From Oscillatoriales cyanobacterium SM2_2_1 (GTDB lineage: Bacteria > Cyanobacteriota > Cyanobacteriia > Pseudanabaenales > Pseudanabaenaceae): 64,000 bases of DNA. Under the pieces are notes generated by a model, which did not search any database, had not been told where the DNA came from, and worked only from the letters and a program-made list of their open reading frames with translations. The stretch is taken from the NCBI GenBank assembly GCA_012031145.1, contig JAAUUH010000002.1:1-64000 (forward strand). The letters are read 5' to 3'. Position numbers and translations under genes: made by a program. Below are positions 1-10,241 of the stretch, piece by piece (positions within the stretch are counted from its first letter, which is position 1; each line of letters opens with the position of its first letter).

Positions 1-1
1 A

Positions 2-415
2 TTCCTGCGATCGTATTGGTGGTGCGTACTTCTCGGGTGTGGCCGGGGATGCCCATGGGGAGATGAAGACGGATCTCAAAAAGCGCGGGATCCCTTCCGC
101 CCAGTGGAGCTTAAGACTCTGAAGGCCGCTTCGGGGGCTAATCCGGGGATGGTGGTCTATCAGGCGATCGCCCCGGGACGGCAACGGCAAACGGGTTCCG
201 CAGAGAATCTCAAGCTGGAGTTTATCAGCGCCACTCAGGCGATCGCCATCCTTGACCTGCTCAACCTGAATGATCGGGTGACGAAGGATTTACGCTATCG
301 CGTCGAGTTGCTCCAGCAGCAGAACGGCACTTGGAGTGTCCAGTGGGTGGGGGTGCGCAACCGTTGTCAGGAGGGGCGGGGGGCTAAGGGCTGGTCTAAG
401 ACCCCGTGCCAGTAA
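2..415 (+). CDS. Partial C-terminal part of an unidentified protein, open from the window edge
   Basis: Frame 2 is open from the window start to the stop at 415; identity not recognised. Confidence 0.4.
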   Translation, partial: FLRSYWWCVLLGCGRGCPWGDEDGSQKARDPFRPVELKTLKAASGANPGMVVYQAIAPGRQRQTGSAENLKLEFISATQAIAILDLLNLNDRVTKDLRYRVELLQQQNGTWSVQWVGVRNRCQEGRGAKGWSKTPCQ

Positions 416-424
416 GATAGGACG

Positions 425-1801
425 ATGAACACCGCAAAACTACCCTTCAGCACCAAGCTGGCCTACGGGGCTGGCGACTTGGGCACGGCGATCGCCGCTA
501 ATTTAATCACATTCTTTTTGCTGCCTTTTTTTACGGATATTGCCGGACTCAAGCCCAGTGCGGGGGGAATGATCCTCCTGGTTGGCAAGCTTTGGGATGC
601 GGTTAACGATCCCATCATTGGCTATCTGACCGATCGCACCCGTTCGCCCCTAGGACGGCGGCGTTCTTGGATGGCCTACGCCGCTATTCCCCTAGGGTTA
701 TCCTTTCTGGGATGTTGGTGGGTCCCCTTTCCTGGCAACGAGACAGCACTGCTGTGGTACTACGGGGTGATCGCCCTACTGTTTAACACCTTCTACACCG
801 CCGTAAATTTGCCCTACAGTGCCCTGACTCCAGAGCTGACCCGCGATTACCACGAGCGCACCAGTCTCAATAACTTTCGGTTTGCCTTTTCCATTGGTGG
901 CAGTTTGGTGTCAGCGGTGCTGCACCTGCGGATCATTGCTCTATTTACTGACCCGGCCTTGGGGTGGTTGGTGGCAGGGTTATTTTGGGCCGTGATCGTG
1001 GTGTTGCCAACTTTTTGGTGTGTGGCTGGTACCCGGGAGCGATATCAGCAGCCCCCCACGGATTTGCCCCTCGGTCAACAGGTGGCGATCGCCTTCCGTA
1101 ACCGCGCCTACCTCTGTGTGATTGGGATTTACATTTGTTCGTGGCTGGCGTTACAGCTAACGGCAACGATCATCCCCTACTTTGTCACCTACTGGATGCG
1201 TCCTGAAAAACCTGGTGAAGTTATTCCCCTAGTAATTTTGGCAGTGCAGGGGATGGCTTTTGTGGGGCTATTTGGCTGGAGTTGGCTTAGCCAGCGCTGG
1301 GATAAGCGATCGATCTACGTAGCGGGAATGTCGGTGTGGATTGTGGCCCAGGGCGGTCTGTTTTTGCTCCAGCCCCAACAGATCACAGCAATGTATGCCC
1401 TATCGGTGGTGGCGGGGATCGGGGTTTCGGCGGGATACTTAATTCCCTGGTCGATGATGCCCGATGTCATTGAATTGGATGAGCTGGAAACCGGTGAGCG
1501 GCGAGAGGGGATTTTCTATGGTTTTATGGTGCTCTTGCAAAAGATTGCCCTTGCCGTTTCCCTCTATGGTGTCGGACTCCTGCTCGATGGGGCAGGCTTC
1601 ATCTTGCCCCAGAATAATCAGCCGGTTTTGACCCAGCCCCCGGCTGTTTTCGATGCGGTGCGCGCGCTGATTGCCCCACTGCCCGCCCTGCTCCTAGTGG
1701 GTGGCATTGCGATTGGAGCCGTTTATCCCATCACTAGGGAGAAATATGCCGAAATTCGGGCCCGGATTGCCGCCCGCAATCAGTCCGCTGCTTCTGAATA
1801 A
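425..1801 (+). CDS. MFS transporter, glycoside-pentoside-hexuronide (GPH/MelB-like) type
   Basis: 458 aa, 12-TM-like; motifs KLAYGAGDLGTAI, DRTRSPLGRRRSW, PYSALTPELTRDYHERTSLN. Confidence 0.85.
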   Translation: MNTAKLPFSTKLAYGAGDLGTAIAANLITFFLLPFFTDIAGLKPSAGGMILLVGKLWDAVNDPIIGYLTDRTRSPLGRRRSWMAYAAIPLGLSFLGCWWVPFPGNETALLWYYGVIALLFNTFYTAVNLPYSALTPELTRDYHERTSLNNFRFAFSIGGSLVSAVLHLRIIALFTDPALGWLVAGLFWAVIVVLPTFWCVAGTRERYQQPPTDLPLGQQVAIAFRNRAYLCVIGIYICSWLALQLTATIIPYFVTYWMRPEKPGEVIPLVILAVQGMAFVGLFGWSWLSQRWDKRSIYVAGMSVWIVAQGGLFLLQPQQITAMYALSVVAGIGVSAGYLIPWSMMPDVIELDELETGERREGIFYGFMVLLQKIALAVSLYGVGLLLDGAGFILPQNNQPVLTQPPAVFDAVRALIAPLPALLLVGGIAIGAVYPITREKYAEIRARIAARNQSAASE

Positions 1802-3188
1802 TCGCCGCTTTCAACCAATCTGATCCAGCGCTCCCGAAAGGCGGCAGCGATCCGATCCATCCCCACGGAGCGAGAAGCCTTAAATAGGAGACAGTCGCCG
1901 GGCTGAACCGCTTGAAGCAGGTTCTGCAGCAAGGTTTCGCGATCGCCAATCCCCCAAGAGGTAGGGATAGAAGCGCCCGCCCCCGTCAGAATGGCATCGG
2001 ATTCGCCATCGGTAAGCACCACCAAGCCATCGATCCCCAGATGCCCCACGGCTTGCCCCACGCGACTGTGGAGTTCTTGGGAAAAGTCCCCGAGTTCCTT
2101 CATCGTGCCGAGAATGGCCCAGCGCCGCTGAGCTGGGGTTTGGGCCAGTAGCTTTAAGGCGCGATCGCCGCTTCAGGGGAGCAGTTATAGGTTTCGTCGA
2201 GGATCACCACATCTCCCGGTAGGGCCAGTACCTCGGCTCGGCCGCCCGGCAGGTCAAGATCGAGAAGGCTTCCCGTAGTGGCCTGCCAGTTGAGGTTGAG
2301 GGCGCACTGCACGGCCACACCCGCCAAAAAATTCAGGGCATTGTGGCGACCGGGGAGTGGTAGGTGCCAAGTGGTGTCGTCTACGAGAAGGGTTCCTTCT
2401 TGCCACTGCCCGCGAATGTCGCCGCTGGTGATGCCATAGGTGAGGGTTCGCCCCCGCCATACTTCGGCGGCGGTTGCCAGGAGCAGTTCGTCTTCAGCAT
2501 TGAGGATGGCAATGCCCTCGGGGTTCATGGATGCCAAAAGTTCGCACTTAGCCCTTGCGATCGCCTCTTGGGAACCTAAAAGCCCAATGTGGGCGGTGCC
2601 AATATTGGTGATCACGCCGATTTGGGGACGGGCAATTTCGGTGAGGCGGGCGATTTGCCCTGCTCCGCGCATGGCCATTTCCACAACGGCAAAGGTGTGC
2701 TCCTGGGGATTCAGGCTGAGTAAGGTCTGGGCCACCCCAATGTCGTTATTGTGGTTGGCTTGGCTTTTGTGCACCCTGGCCGGCGAGCCATGGCGGGCAA
2801 GCATGGCGGCGATCAGTTCCTTGGTTGTTGTTTTGCCGGCAGAACCCGTAATCCCGATTAGGATGCCTGTAAAGCGCTGACGCTGCCAAGACGCTAGTTG
2901 CTGTAGTGCCCACAGCGTATCGGGTACTTGGAGCAGGGGTAGGGGGGGATGCCATCCATTTTGGCTCACCAGCGCCGCGACCGCCCCCTGTTCAATGACC
3001 TGGGGGACAAATTCATGACCGTCGAACCGCTCCCCCCGCAGGGCCACAAAGAGATCCCCGGGTTGAATATGGCGGCTGTCGGTGCAAATGCGCCGAATTA
3101 ATTGAGGTGCGGCGGTGGTCAGATGAAGGGGCAGGGCGGACGTTGCGGTGATCGCATCGGTGAGAGAACCAAAGAAAGGAGCAGTCAT
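1780..3188 (-). CDS. murF: UDP-N-acetylmuramoyl-tripeptide--D-alanyl-D-alanine ligase, apparently frameshifted near 2160
   Basis: ORF 2154-3188 (GITGSAGKTTTKELIAAML, ILDETYNCSPEAAIA) continues in another frame as ...ALKLLAQTPAQRRWAILGTMKELGDFS (ORF 1780-2103). Confidence 0.88.
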
Positions 3189-3877
3189 GCCGGGGATGAG
3201 ATTTGCGTTGGGGGCATTGTAGCGTCATGTAGCCGCACCTGCACTTCAAAGATGTCGGCAAACTTTTGCGCCACTAGGAGACGAATTTGGGCGATCGTCC
3301 CGTGGGGAATATAGTCCGTCACCTGACCACAGCGTACCCCCGTCAAACCGCAGGGAGTAATCGCCCCAAAGCCCCCCAGATCCATGGTCACATTCAGCGA
3401 AAAGCCATGCATGGTTACCCATCGGCGTACCTTGATTCCCATCTGGGCCAACTTAGTGTCGCCATACCAAACCCCGGTTTTACCCAATTGGCGATGGGCT
3501 GGAATACCCAAATCCTCCAGTACCCCGATCACCACCGCTTCCAACTGCCGCAAATACCAGTGCAGATCGCATTGGTAAAACCGCAAATTCAGAATGCCAT
3601 AGCCTACAAGTTGCCCCGGAGCATGGTAAGTTACCTCACCGCCGCGCTCGATCCGCAGGCATTCTGTCCCCGCAGGAGGGCGATCGGGCTCGAAGTGGAG
3701 AAACCGGGGATCGGCTCCCTGTCCCAAAGTGTAGACCGGTGGATGCTCAAGGAGAAGCAGGCAATCGGGCAAGTCAGGATCCTCTAGCCGCGCTGCCACC
3801 ATCTCCTGCTGCCACTGCCAAGCCAAGCGATAGGGAACGGGGCGATCGCCCAGCCACACAGCACAAACCCGCATCAA
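3185..3877 (-). CDS. lipB: Octanoyltransferase
   Basis: LLLEHPPVYTLGQGADPRFL, RGGEVTYHAPGQLVGYGILNL, KTGVWYGDTKLAQMGIKVRRWVTMHGFSLNV. Confidence 0.93.
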   Translation of the reverse strand: MMRVCAVWLGDRPVPYRLAWQWQQEMVAARLEDPDLPDCLLLLEHPPVYTLGQGADPRFLHFEPDRPPAGTECLRIERGGEVTYHAPGQLVGYGILNLRFYQCDLHWYLRQLEAVVIGVLEDLGIPAHRQLGKTGVWYGDTKLAQMGIKVRRWVTMHGFSLNVTMDLGGFGAITPCGLTGVRCGQVTDYIPHGTIAQIRLLVAQKFADIFEVQVRLHDATMPPTQISSPA

Positions 3878-4860
3878 ATGCCAGCATGCCCCATAGCGAT
3901 CCCCGCCACCAGCATTCCCGTCACCAAAAAGGGTTGGGCACTAGCCTGGTACTTGACATCATTTTTAAGGGGATCCCGCAGGAAATACATGTCCTGAAAG
4001 GTGATCTGGGGCAACACCAGCAACACCACCACACTAGCCAAGAGCTGCTCGCCGACCGTCACTAAGTAAAGTGCTACCCCAACCTGAAACACATCGATCA
4101 TGACCGCGGAAATTAGCGCTGCGGTCTGCACCCCAAACATGACTGGCAGGGATTGCAGCCCTAGGGTGCGATCGCCCTCCACGCTCTTGAAATCATTTAC
4201 CACGGCGATTCCCAGTCCTGCCAAGCTGTAAAAAAGTGTTAGCCAAACCACTGTCCAGGTCAGGTGCCCAAACAGGGCATGCCCAGCCCACCAAGGCAAG
4301 GCGATATAGCTAGAGCCAAGGGCATAGTTTCCCAGCCAGCCATTTTGCTTCAGCTTGAGGGGCGGTGCCGAGTAGATGTAGGCTAATACCGCTCCTCCTA
4401 GGGCCGTGGCCAAAATCGAAGGATAGCGGTGCCCCGCCCACAGATCCAAGATCCCCGCCACCGCGATCCCCACCAATAGCAATACCCAAATTTGGATGAT
4501 CACCTGCCCCAGGGGAATCGCGCCCGACGGAATTGGGCGGTAGGGTTCGTTAATGGCATCGATCTCGCGGTCATAAAAATCATTCAAAGTCTGGGTATAG
4601 CCCGCCAGCAAGGGCCCCGACATCAACATACAGGTTAGGGAGCGCAGCACATCCTCTAGGGACCAGGTGAAATTCCCCGACGATGCCGCCCCGCATAGGA
4701 CGCCCCACATCAGGGGGATCCATGTAATTGGCTTCATCAACTGCAAACGAAGTTTCCAAATCGAGGTCTCCTTAATGTCGGCACCTTTCATACCTAGCAG
4801 TTGCCGTGCCTGGGCCTCTTTTGTTGTTCCAGGAGTTGCTTCGGGGGTTTGTTCGGCCAT
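3874..4860 (-). CDS. chlG: Chlorophyll a synthase (UbiA prenyltransferase family)
   Basis: NDFYDREIDAINEPYRPIPSGAI and C-terminal VNDFKSVEGDRTLGLQSLPVMFG typical of ChlG. Confidence 0.94.
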   Translation of the reverse strand: MAEQTPEATPGTTKEAQARQLLGMKGADIKETSIWKLRLQLMKPITWIPLMWGVLCGAASSGNFTWSLEDVLRSLTCMLMSGPLLAGYTQTLNDFYDREIDAINEPYRPIPSGAIPLGQVIIQIWVLLLVGIAVAGILDLWAGHRYPSILATALGGAVLAYIYSAPPLKLKQNGWLGNYALGSSYIALPWWAGHALFGHLTWTVVWLTLFYSLAGLGIAVVNDFKSVEGDRTLGLQSLPVMFGVQTAALISAVMIDVFQVGVALYLVTVGEQLLASVVVLLVLPQITFQDMYFLRDPLKNDVKYQASAQPFLVTGMLVAGIAMGHAGI

Positions 4861-4980
4861 GGGGATTTGTATCTTTTCTTTGCATTATTCTACAACCGAT
4901 AGCAACAGCAAATTCTCTACTCCCGTTCTGCGGACTGGGGCGGTGAACTCGGGGGACAGTTCGAGGGCTGTGATCCTTAA

Positions 4981-5090
4981 GCTGTTAAATACCTCACGGC
5001 GAAAGACTCGCCCCTAGGCTGTAAAAGTTTGATGGGCACGGTCATGCTGATGCTCCAGGGCTCCTAGCTTGAATTGATGACGCTCCCTGA
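4981..5090 (-). repeat. R4 repeat, inverted copy with 5' extension shared with the 33067 copy
   Basis: GCTGTTAAATACCTCACG...GTAAAAGTTTGATGGGCACGGTCATG...CTAGCTTGAATTGATGACGCTCC. Confidence 0.65.
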
Positions 5091-5152
5091 ATGGCGGTGG
5101 TGATTGAGACTAGGAGCGTGCTTCCAGGGAATGGAACAGTGACTCCCTTGCC

Positions 5153-5908
5153 TCATGAATTGATAAAAAGATGGGCTAAACCAATGGCGGTAGCGGCACC
5201 GATCGCGGTGTTGATGCCATTAACCACCTCATTGGTCAGCCAGGGGTAGCGCTGTTGGAGGGTGGCCCCTAGGATGCTTTCACAGGTGGTGGCCAACTGG
5301 GCTGCCAGCAGGCAGATCACGCCGTCAGTGGGGGAGATAACTTGGAGGCTGTATCCCAAAAGGGCGATCGCCATAGCACCGCCAACTCCGGCAAGGGTTC
5401 CTTCGAGACTAACGGCTCCCTCTGTTCCGGCGGGAACCGGTTGGAGGGTGGTGATCAAAAAAGTCCGCCGGCCATAGGCCTTACCCACTTCACTGGCAGT
5501 GGTGTCGGCTAACTTGGTACTCAAGCTGGCGGTGTAGCCAAGCCACCAATAGGGAGCAGGACTCAGGAGATAGCCTAGGGCGCAGAGGGCAGCGGTGAAG
5601 GCCGAACCCCAGAGATTTTCTGGCCCCCGGGCTCCGTCCCGCTTTTCAGCGATACCCTTAGCAGTCTTAATATCTTTACCGATACGGGTGACAGCGGAGC
5701 CGAGCACCAGATACCCCACAATAAGGGCGTACCCCCTAACCCCGAGACACCCCCAAACCAGAATCCCCAGCCCCCAAGCATGGAGAATCCCGGCGGTCGT
5801 CAGGACAATGCGGGGCAGAAGTAGGGCGATCGCCCCTAAAGTCGTATTTAGGGCAATGGCGACGAACCATGGATTGGTGATAAGCAGGGAGAGAGTGGGG
5901 TGTGCCAT
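5153..5908 (-). CDS. DUF92/TIGR00297 family membrane protein (related to plant VTE6)
   Basis: Multi-TM; KRDGARGPENLWGSAF, DTTASEVGKAYGRRTFLITTLQPVPAGTEGAVSLEGTLAG; start chosen at internal Met MAHPTLSLL. Confidence 0.8.
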   Translation of the reverse strand: MAHPTLSLLITNPWFVAIALNTTLGAIALLLPRIVLTTAGILHAWGLGILVWGCLGVRGYALIVGYLVLGSAVTRIGKDIKTAKGIAEKRDGARGPENLWGSAFTAALCALGYLLSPAPYWWLGYTASLSTKLADTTASEVGKAYGRRTFLITTLQPVPAGTEGAVSLEGTLAGVGGAMAIALLGYSLQVISPTDGVICLLAAQLATTCESILGATLQQRYPWLTNEVVNGINTAIGAATAIGLAHLFINS

Positions 5909-5936
5909 AGGGATGGGTTCAGGGAAATCAGGCAAG

Positions 5937-7463
5937 CTAGAGCACCCGGTCAAAGGTGCGGTACTGAATGGCTTCGGCGAGGTGGGTGGTGGTCAGGGCA
6001 TCACTCTGGGCTAGGTCGGCGAGTGTTCGGGACACTTTGAGGAGGCGATCGGTTGCCCGCGCCGACAACCCCAACTGTTTGATCGCCCGTTCCAACAGAG
6101 TGCGGCTAGGTTCATCTAACCCACACCACTCCCGCAAATGGGCGGACTGCATTTGGGCGTTGCAGTTAACTTGGTTGAGGTGGGCAAATCGCTGTTGCTG
6201 GAGCTGCCGTGCCGCCTCCACCCTCTGCCGCACCGCAGCGGAGCGCTCTCCACCGGGCGATCGCGTCAGTTCTTCAGGCTTAAGCCGCTGAACGGCCACC
6301 TGCAAGTCAATCCGATCCATCAACGGCCCCGACAGCCGTGCCCAGTACTGCTCCCGCTTGCGTGGGGAACAGGTGCAGGGGTGTACTGAATCGCCAAAAT
6401 AGCCGCAGGCACAGGGGTTGGTGCTGGCCACCAGCATAAACTGAGCCGGAAAGGTGACCGACTGGCGGGTGCGCGAAATTGATACATAGCCATCCTCAAG
6501 GGGCTGGCGCAAAAACTCCAGCACCTCCCGCTTGAATTCCGTGAGTTCATCTAAAAAAAGCACTCCGTGGGAGGCCAGGCTAATTTCTCCTGGTCTGGGA
6601 AAACCGCCCCCACCAACTAAGGACGGCCCCGACGCCGAGTGGTGCGGACTGCGAAAGGGGCGATCGCTCACCAGACCCTTTCCCTTCAGTAAGCCCGCTA
6701 CGGAATGAATTCGGGTTACTTCAAGGGCTTCGGTAAAGGTCATTGGCGGTAAAATCCCTGGTAAACGGCGCGCCAGTAAGGTTTTACCTGAGCCGGGAGG
6801 ACCGACAAAAATCAGATTGTGCCCCCCTGCTGCCGCAATTTCGAGGGCACGACGGGCGTGGTGCTGTCCCTTAACATCCGCCAGATCTAAGGCTGCTGCC
6901 ATCGCTGGGGAAGGAACCATTGGTTGCGTGCTAACAGAGGCAGAAAACTGCTGCGGGCAGGACAAAAATGACACCACTTCCGTCAAGCTACTAAGCCCAT
7001 AAACCACTAACCCTTCGACTAGGGCTGCTTCTTGAGCATTTTCTTGGGGAACAATGATGGCTCGAATCCCTTGGCTTTTTGCCGCCACGGCAATGGGCAG
7101 AACCCCCGTAACCCCGCGCAGACTGCCATCGAGGGATAGCTCGCCTAGGAACAAATGATCTCCAAGCAAGTGGGGATCGGCTTGCTCTGAGGCAGCTAGG
7201 ATGCCAAGGGCGATGGGCAAATCAAAACTTGGGCCTTCCTTGCGTAGATCGGCTGGGGTGAGGTTGACCACAATTCTCCGCATGGGAAAGGCAAAACCAG
7301 CGTTCTTAATGGCCGCCTTCACCCGTTCCTTACTTTCTTGAACGGCGATGTCGGGCAGCCCCACTACAGCAATAACTGGAAGCCCGGCGGAAACATCCAC
7401 CTCAACACCGACTTGGATAGCATCTATACCAAGGACAGCCGCACTCCAAATCCGCGATAGCAA
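5937..7463 (-). CDS. comM: YifB/ComM-family Mg-chelatase-like AAA ATPase
   Basis: MLSRIWSAAVLGIDAIQVGVEVDVSAGLP, GPPGSGKTLLARRLPGILP, DELTEFKREVLEFLRQPLEDG, NPCACGY. Confidence 0.92.
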   Translation of the reverse strand: MLSRIWSAAVLGIDAIQVGVEVDVSAGLPVIAVVGLPDIAVQESKERVKAAIKNAGFAFPMRRIVVNLTPADLRKEGPSFDLPIALGILAASEQADPHLLGDHLFLGELSLDGSLRGVTGVLPIAVAAKSQGIRAIIVPQENAQEAALVEGLVVYGLSSLTEVVSFLSCPQQFSASVSTQPMVPSPAMAAALDLADVKGQHHARRALEIAAAGGHNLIFVGPPGSGKTLLARRLPGILPPMTFTEALEVTRIHSVAGLLKGKGLVSDRPFRSPHHSASGPSLVGGGGFPRPGEISLASHGVLFLDELTEFKREVLEFLRQPLEDGYVSISRTRQSVTFPAQFMLVASTNPCACGYFGDSVHPCTCSPRKREQYWARLSGPLMDRIDLQVAVQRLKPEELTRSPGGERSAAVRQRVEAARQLQQQRFAHLNQVNCNAQMQSAHLREWCGLDEPSRTLLERAIKQLGLSARATDRLLKVSRTLADLAQSDALTTTHLAEAIQYRTFDRVL

Positions 7464-7506
7464 CGTTCTGGCTCCGTCGTGGGGATTACGCCAAGATTAT
7501 GACATC

Positions 7507-7680
7507 CTAGAAGCCCCGGGCTAGCTCCTGCTTCATGATGTTTTTCATCAGTTCCTGCTGATTGAGGTAGAGCAGATGCAATTCCATCAAAAGCTTTTTG
7601 GCCGCATCGGCTTCAAGATCCTTCACCTGTTGGCAAAAAATGGAGTGGACGAATTGCTTTTCTAGGGAGAGGTCGCTCAT
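7507..7680 (-). CDS. nblA: NblA/Ycf18-like phycobilisome degradation protein
   Basis: 57 aa from internal Met: MSDLSLEKQFVHSIFCQQVKDLEADAAKKLLMELHLLYLNQQELMKNIMKQELARGF, matching the NblA two-helix pattern LxLEQQFxxxxFxxQV...LxxLY. Confidence 0.72.
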   Translation of the reverse strand: MSDLSLEKQFVHSIFCQQVKDLEADAAKKLLMELHLLYLNQQELMKNIMKQELARGF

Positions 7681-7931
7681 GGGTTGGTTACCAGGGATTA
7701 GTAAACGAAACTTAACAAACTTTGTGCCGGGCCGTCGATATCCCAAGAGGACGATCCCTGTCCTAGCCACTTTTGGCGAATCCTGGGGCTGTTTCCAGTG
7801 GTTTCCAATAGTTGATTGAAGAGGAGTATGCCTTCCGGCGGAAGGATCACGGAAAGAAGGCTAGGTGAGCGCCTGTCCTCTCCCGTTCCCGAGCAGGGTG
7901 GAGAGTGGGCCCGATCTACACCCCAAGATAA

Positions 7932-8020
7932 GGCGCGTCATTAATTCTAGGGAGAAGCTCTGCGGGATAGGCGTTATCGTGCCCGTCAAATTTTGCAGGC
8001 TGGGGCTGAACCGTCCGCCG
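7932..8020 (+). repeat. Dispersed intergenic repeat family R4, forward copy
   Basis: GCGCGTCATTAATTCTAGGGAGAAGCTCTGCGGGATAGGCGTTATCGTGCCCGTCAAATTTTGCAGGCTGGGGCTGAA; also seen at 5010, 33100, 39318, 40217, 53365. Confidence 0.75.
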
Positions 8021-8053
8021 TGGCAGCATTTGATAGCATAATGATGGCGCTAC

Positions 8054-8691
8054 CTAGGGATTAAGGGCTTGACGATACCACTGAGGTCCATCTTGTCCAT
8101 AGTGCCAACGGTTTTGGGGATCGCCCCGCAGTTGCAGGTGATCGACCCATAGAGGTTCCAGGAGCAAAACCACAAAGGTGGACAGGGGACTTTGGGCATC
8201 GGTGGGGGGGAGATCAAAGGCTCGGGACTCTACCCGGGGCGCACCCGGTTGGGGGTAGGTGAATTGCGATCGCCGGCCGGGGAAAGGTCGTGCCAAGCTT
8301 GGTGCCACAGGGGGTGGGGATGGGTATGGCCCAGGGCAGTGATTGCACCATGGATGCGAAATTGCTCCCGGCTTTTTTCAAAGTACCAACATACTTCGGC
8401 GCGATCGCAATGGCGAAGTTCCCCAATTTTGCGGCTGCGGCTGTCGGTCACAAATTTGAGGCGATTGCTGCCCTCAACGAACCCACGGAACACGACGGTG
8501 CGGTTGGCGGGATGGCCTTCTGGGGTGACGGTGGCCAACTGAACATAGCGGGACTGGGGTTGCCCGCGATGGAGGTGCAGGGACTTAGCGAGGGGCGATC
8601 GCCAGGGAGCCAGTCCTAGGGAATTTGCTGCATCATCAACCATTGGCGAATTTCTCCATGGACGCGATCGGGAACTTCGTCGTGGGGACAA
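8054..8691 (-). CDS. Pyridoxamine 5'-phosphate oxidase-like FMN-binding protein (Npun_F5749 type), apparently frameshifted near 8273
   Basis: ORF 8230-8691 (RYVQLATVTPEGHPANRTVVFRGF, SRKIGELRHCDRAEVCWYF) continues in a second frame as RSQFTYPQPGAPRVESRAFDLPPTDAQSPLSTFVVLLLEPLWVDHLQL...GPQWYRQALNP. Confidence 0.8.
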
Positions 8692-9503
8692 TGGCCCATA
8701 CCTTCCAGGGTGACCAAATGCCCGTAGGTCATTTGCTCTAGGAGGCGCGGGGCTTCGCGGTAGGGAATGGCATAGTCTTTGGTGCCCCAGAGCAGCAACA
8801 CTGGGATCCGCAGCTTACCTAGGGCGGCCCGCAGGCTGGGGGAATAGCCGGGTGTGCTCAAGCTGGTACTCAGACGGATAAACGCTTCTGACGCATCGGG
8901 GTCACGGGCCGGTTCGGCAATTAGGTTAATCAGTTCCTGATCCACTCGGGTGCGATCGCCCACGTAGATGGCCTGTTCTAGGGCGGTGCGAATCGTCCGG
9001 GGGCGGCGCACTTGGGCAAAAATGAGCTTGCCAACGGTACGCAATACCAGCCATTCCATCACCCGCTTTAGGGGTCGCAGGGGACGGGGCACCAGGTCTT
9101 CCAATGCCTGTAGGTCTGGCAAACTGATCACCACAGCGCCACAAACCATCTCTGGATGACGGGAGGCGGCGATCGCCACTACTAGGGCCCCTAGGGAGTT
9201 GCCCACCAGCACCACCGGCCGGGCGATCACCTGCCGCCAGAACTGATAGACCTGCTCGACCCACAGTCCAATACGATACGTGTGGGCGGGCTTGCTGGAG
9301 CCGCCGAACCCCAGCAAATCGAGGGCAAAGACCGGTCGATCTTGGGAAAAATGGGCTAAATTTGCTCGCCAGTGGTTTCCCGACACCCCAAATCCATGGA
9401 TGAATACCATTGGCGGGCGATCGCTGTCCGATGGCAAAAAGGCATAACGAATGCGCCAGCCCCGCCAGTACCAATCACGGTAGTTTAGGTGCGGTAAGAA
9501 CAT
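8616..9503 (-). CDS. Alpha/beta-fold hydrolase
   Basis: FIHGFGVSGNHWRANL, VLVGNSLGALVVAIAASRHPE, GHCPHDEVPDRV. Confidence 0.9.
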   Translation of the reverse strand: MFLPHLNYRDWYWRGWRIRYAFLPSDSDRPPMVFIHGFGVSGNHWRANLAHFSQDRPVFALDLLGFGGSSKPAHTYRIGLWVEQVYQFWRQVIARPVVLVGNSLGALVVAIAASRHPEMVCGAVVISLPDLQALEDLVPRPLRPLKRVMEWLVLRTVGKLIFAQVRRPRTIRTALEQAIYVGDRTRVDQELINLIAEPARDPDASEAFIRLSTSLSTPGYSPSLRAALGKLRIPVLLLWGTKDYAIPYREAPRLLEQMTYGHLVTLEGMGHCPHDEVPDRVHGEIRQWLMMQQIP

Positions 9504-9876
9504 ATTCAGATACTATTTGTCCGCCAATCACATGCTCCCGCAGGATACGCTCGATCACAGACTCTGTCACCGAATGGTACCAAACCCGATCAGGATAGAT
9601 TACCAGAATCGGCCCCGCCAAGCAAACCCGCAGGCAATTGGCCTTCGTCCGAAATACCCGATCGCCCAACTGCAGCTCCGTAATTCGGCGTTTGAGATAA
9701 TCCCACACTGCCAAACTATGCTGGCGATCGCAACACAGGGGTTTTGACTGGTCAGCACAGAGAAACAGATGCCGCTCAATTTGCGGCAAATGCAGGGACT
9801 GCACCCGCGCTGCCAATTGCTCCGCCATTGATATCTCTGTCAGCACATCTACTGATTCATCGGCTTGGTCTGTCAT
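9475..9876 (-). CDS. Thioredoxin-like [2Fe-2S] ferredoxin-domain protein
   Basis: HLFLCADQSKPLCCD...FRTKANCLRVCLAGPILVIYPDRVWYHSVT. Confidence 0.85.
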   Translation of the reverse strand: MTDQADESVDVLTEISMAEQLAARVQSLHLPQIERHLFLCADQSKPLCCDRQHSLAVWDYLKRRITELQLGDRVFRTKANCLRVCLAGPILVIYPDRVWYHSVTESVIERILREHVIGGQIVSEYVLTAPKLP

Positions 9877-10241
9877 TTAGCATTTACCACCAACACCACC
9901 CCCATCATAATCAGGAATACCCCAACCAACCGCAGCGGCGGCAAGGGCTCGCCAAAAAAAAACGCCCCGCCCACCACCGTAAAGATGTAACTTACCGAGA
10001 TCAGGGGAGCGGCGATACTGAGGGGGGCCCGGGAGAGCACCACAATGTAACCTGCCGCCGATATGCCATAGAGGGATAAACCGCCCCAGATAAATGGATT
10101 GAGGACAATGACCCAAAACTTGTCTGCCAAATCTCCCAGGGCGATCGCCCTGAAGGACAGGGCCCCCGCTTTCAGCAGAAACTGGCCCCCGATGCTCAAC
10201 AGAATTGCTGTAATGTGCAGCGCTAGAATTGCCGGGCTCAC
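9873..10241 (-). CDS. Small EamA/DMT-type four-TM transporter
   Basis: 122 aa, four hydrophobic segments; [49 protein letters not shown]. Confidence 0.75.
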   Translation of the reverse strand: MSPAILALHITAILLSIGGQFLLKAGALSFRAIALGDLADKFWVIVLNPFIWGGLSLYGISAAGYIVVLSRAPLSIAAPLISVSYIFTVVGGAFFFGEPLPPLRLVGVFLIMMGVVLVVNAK

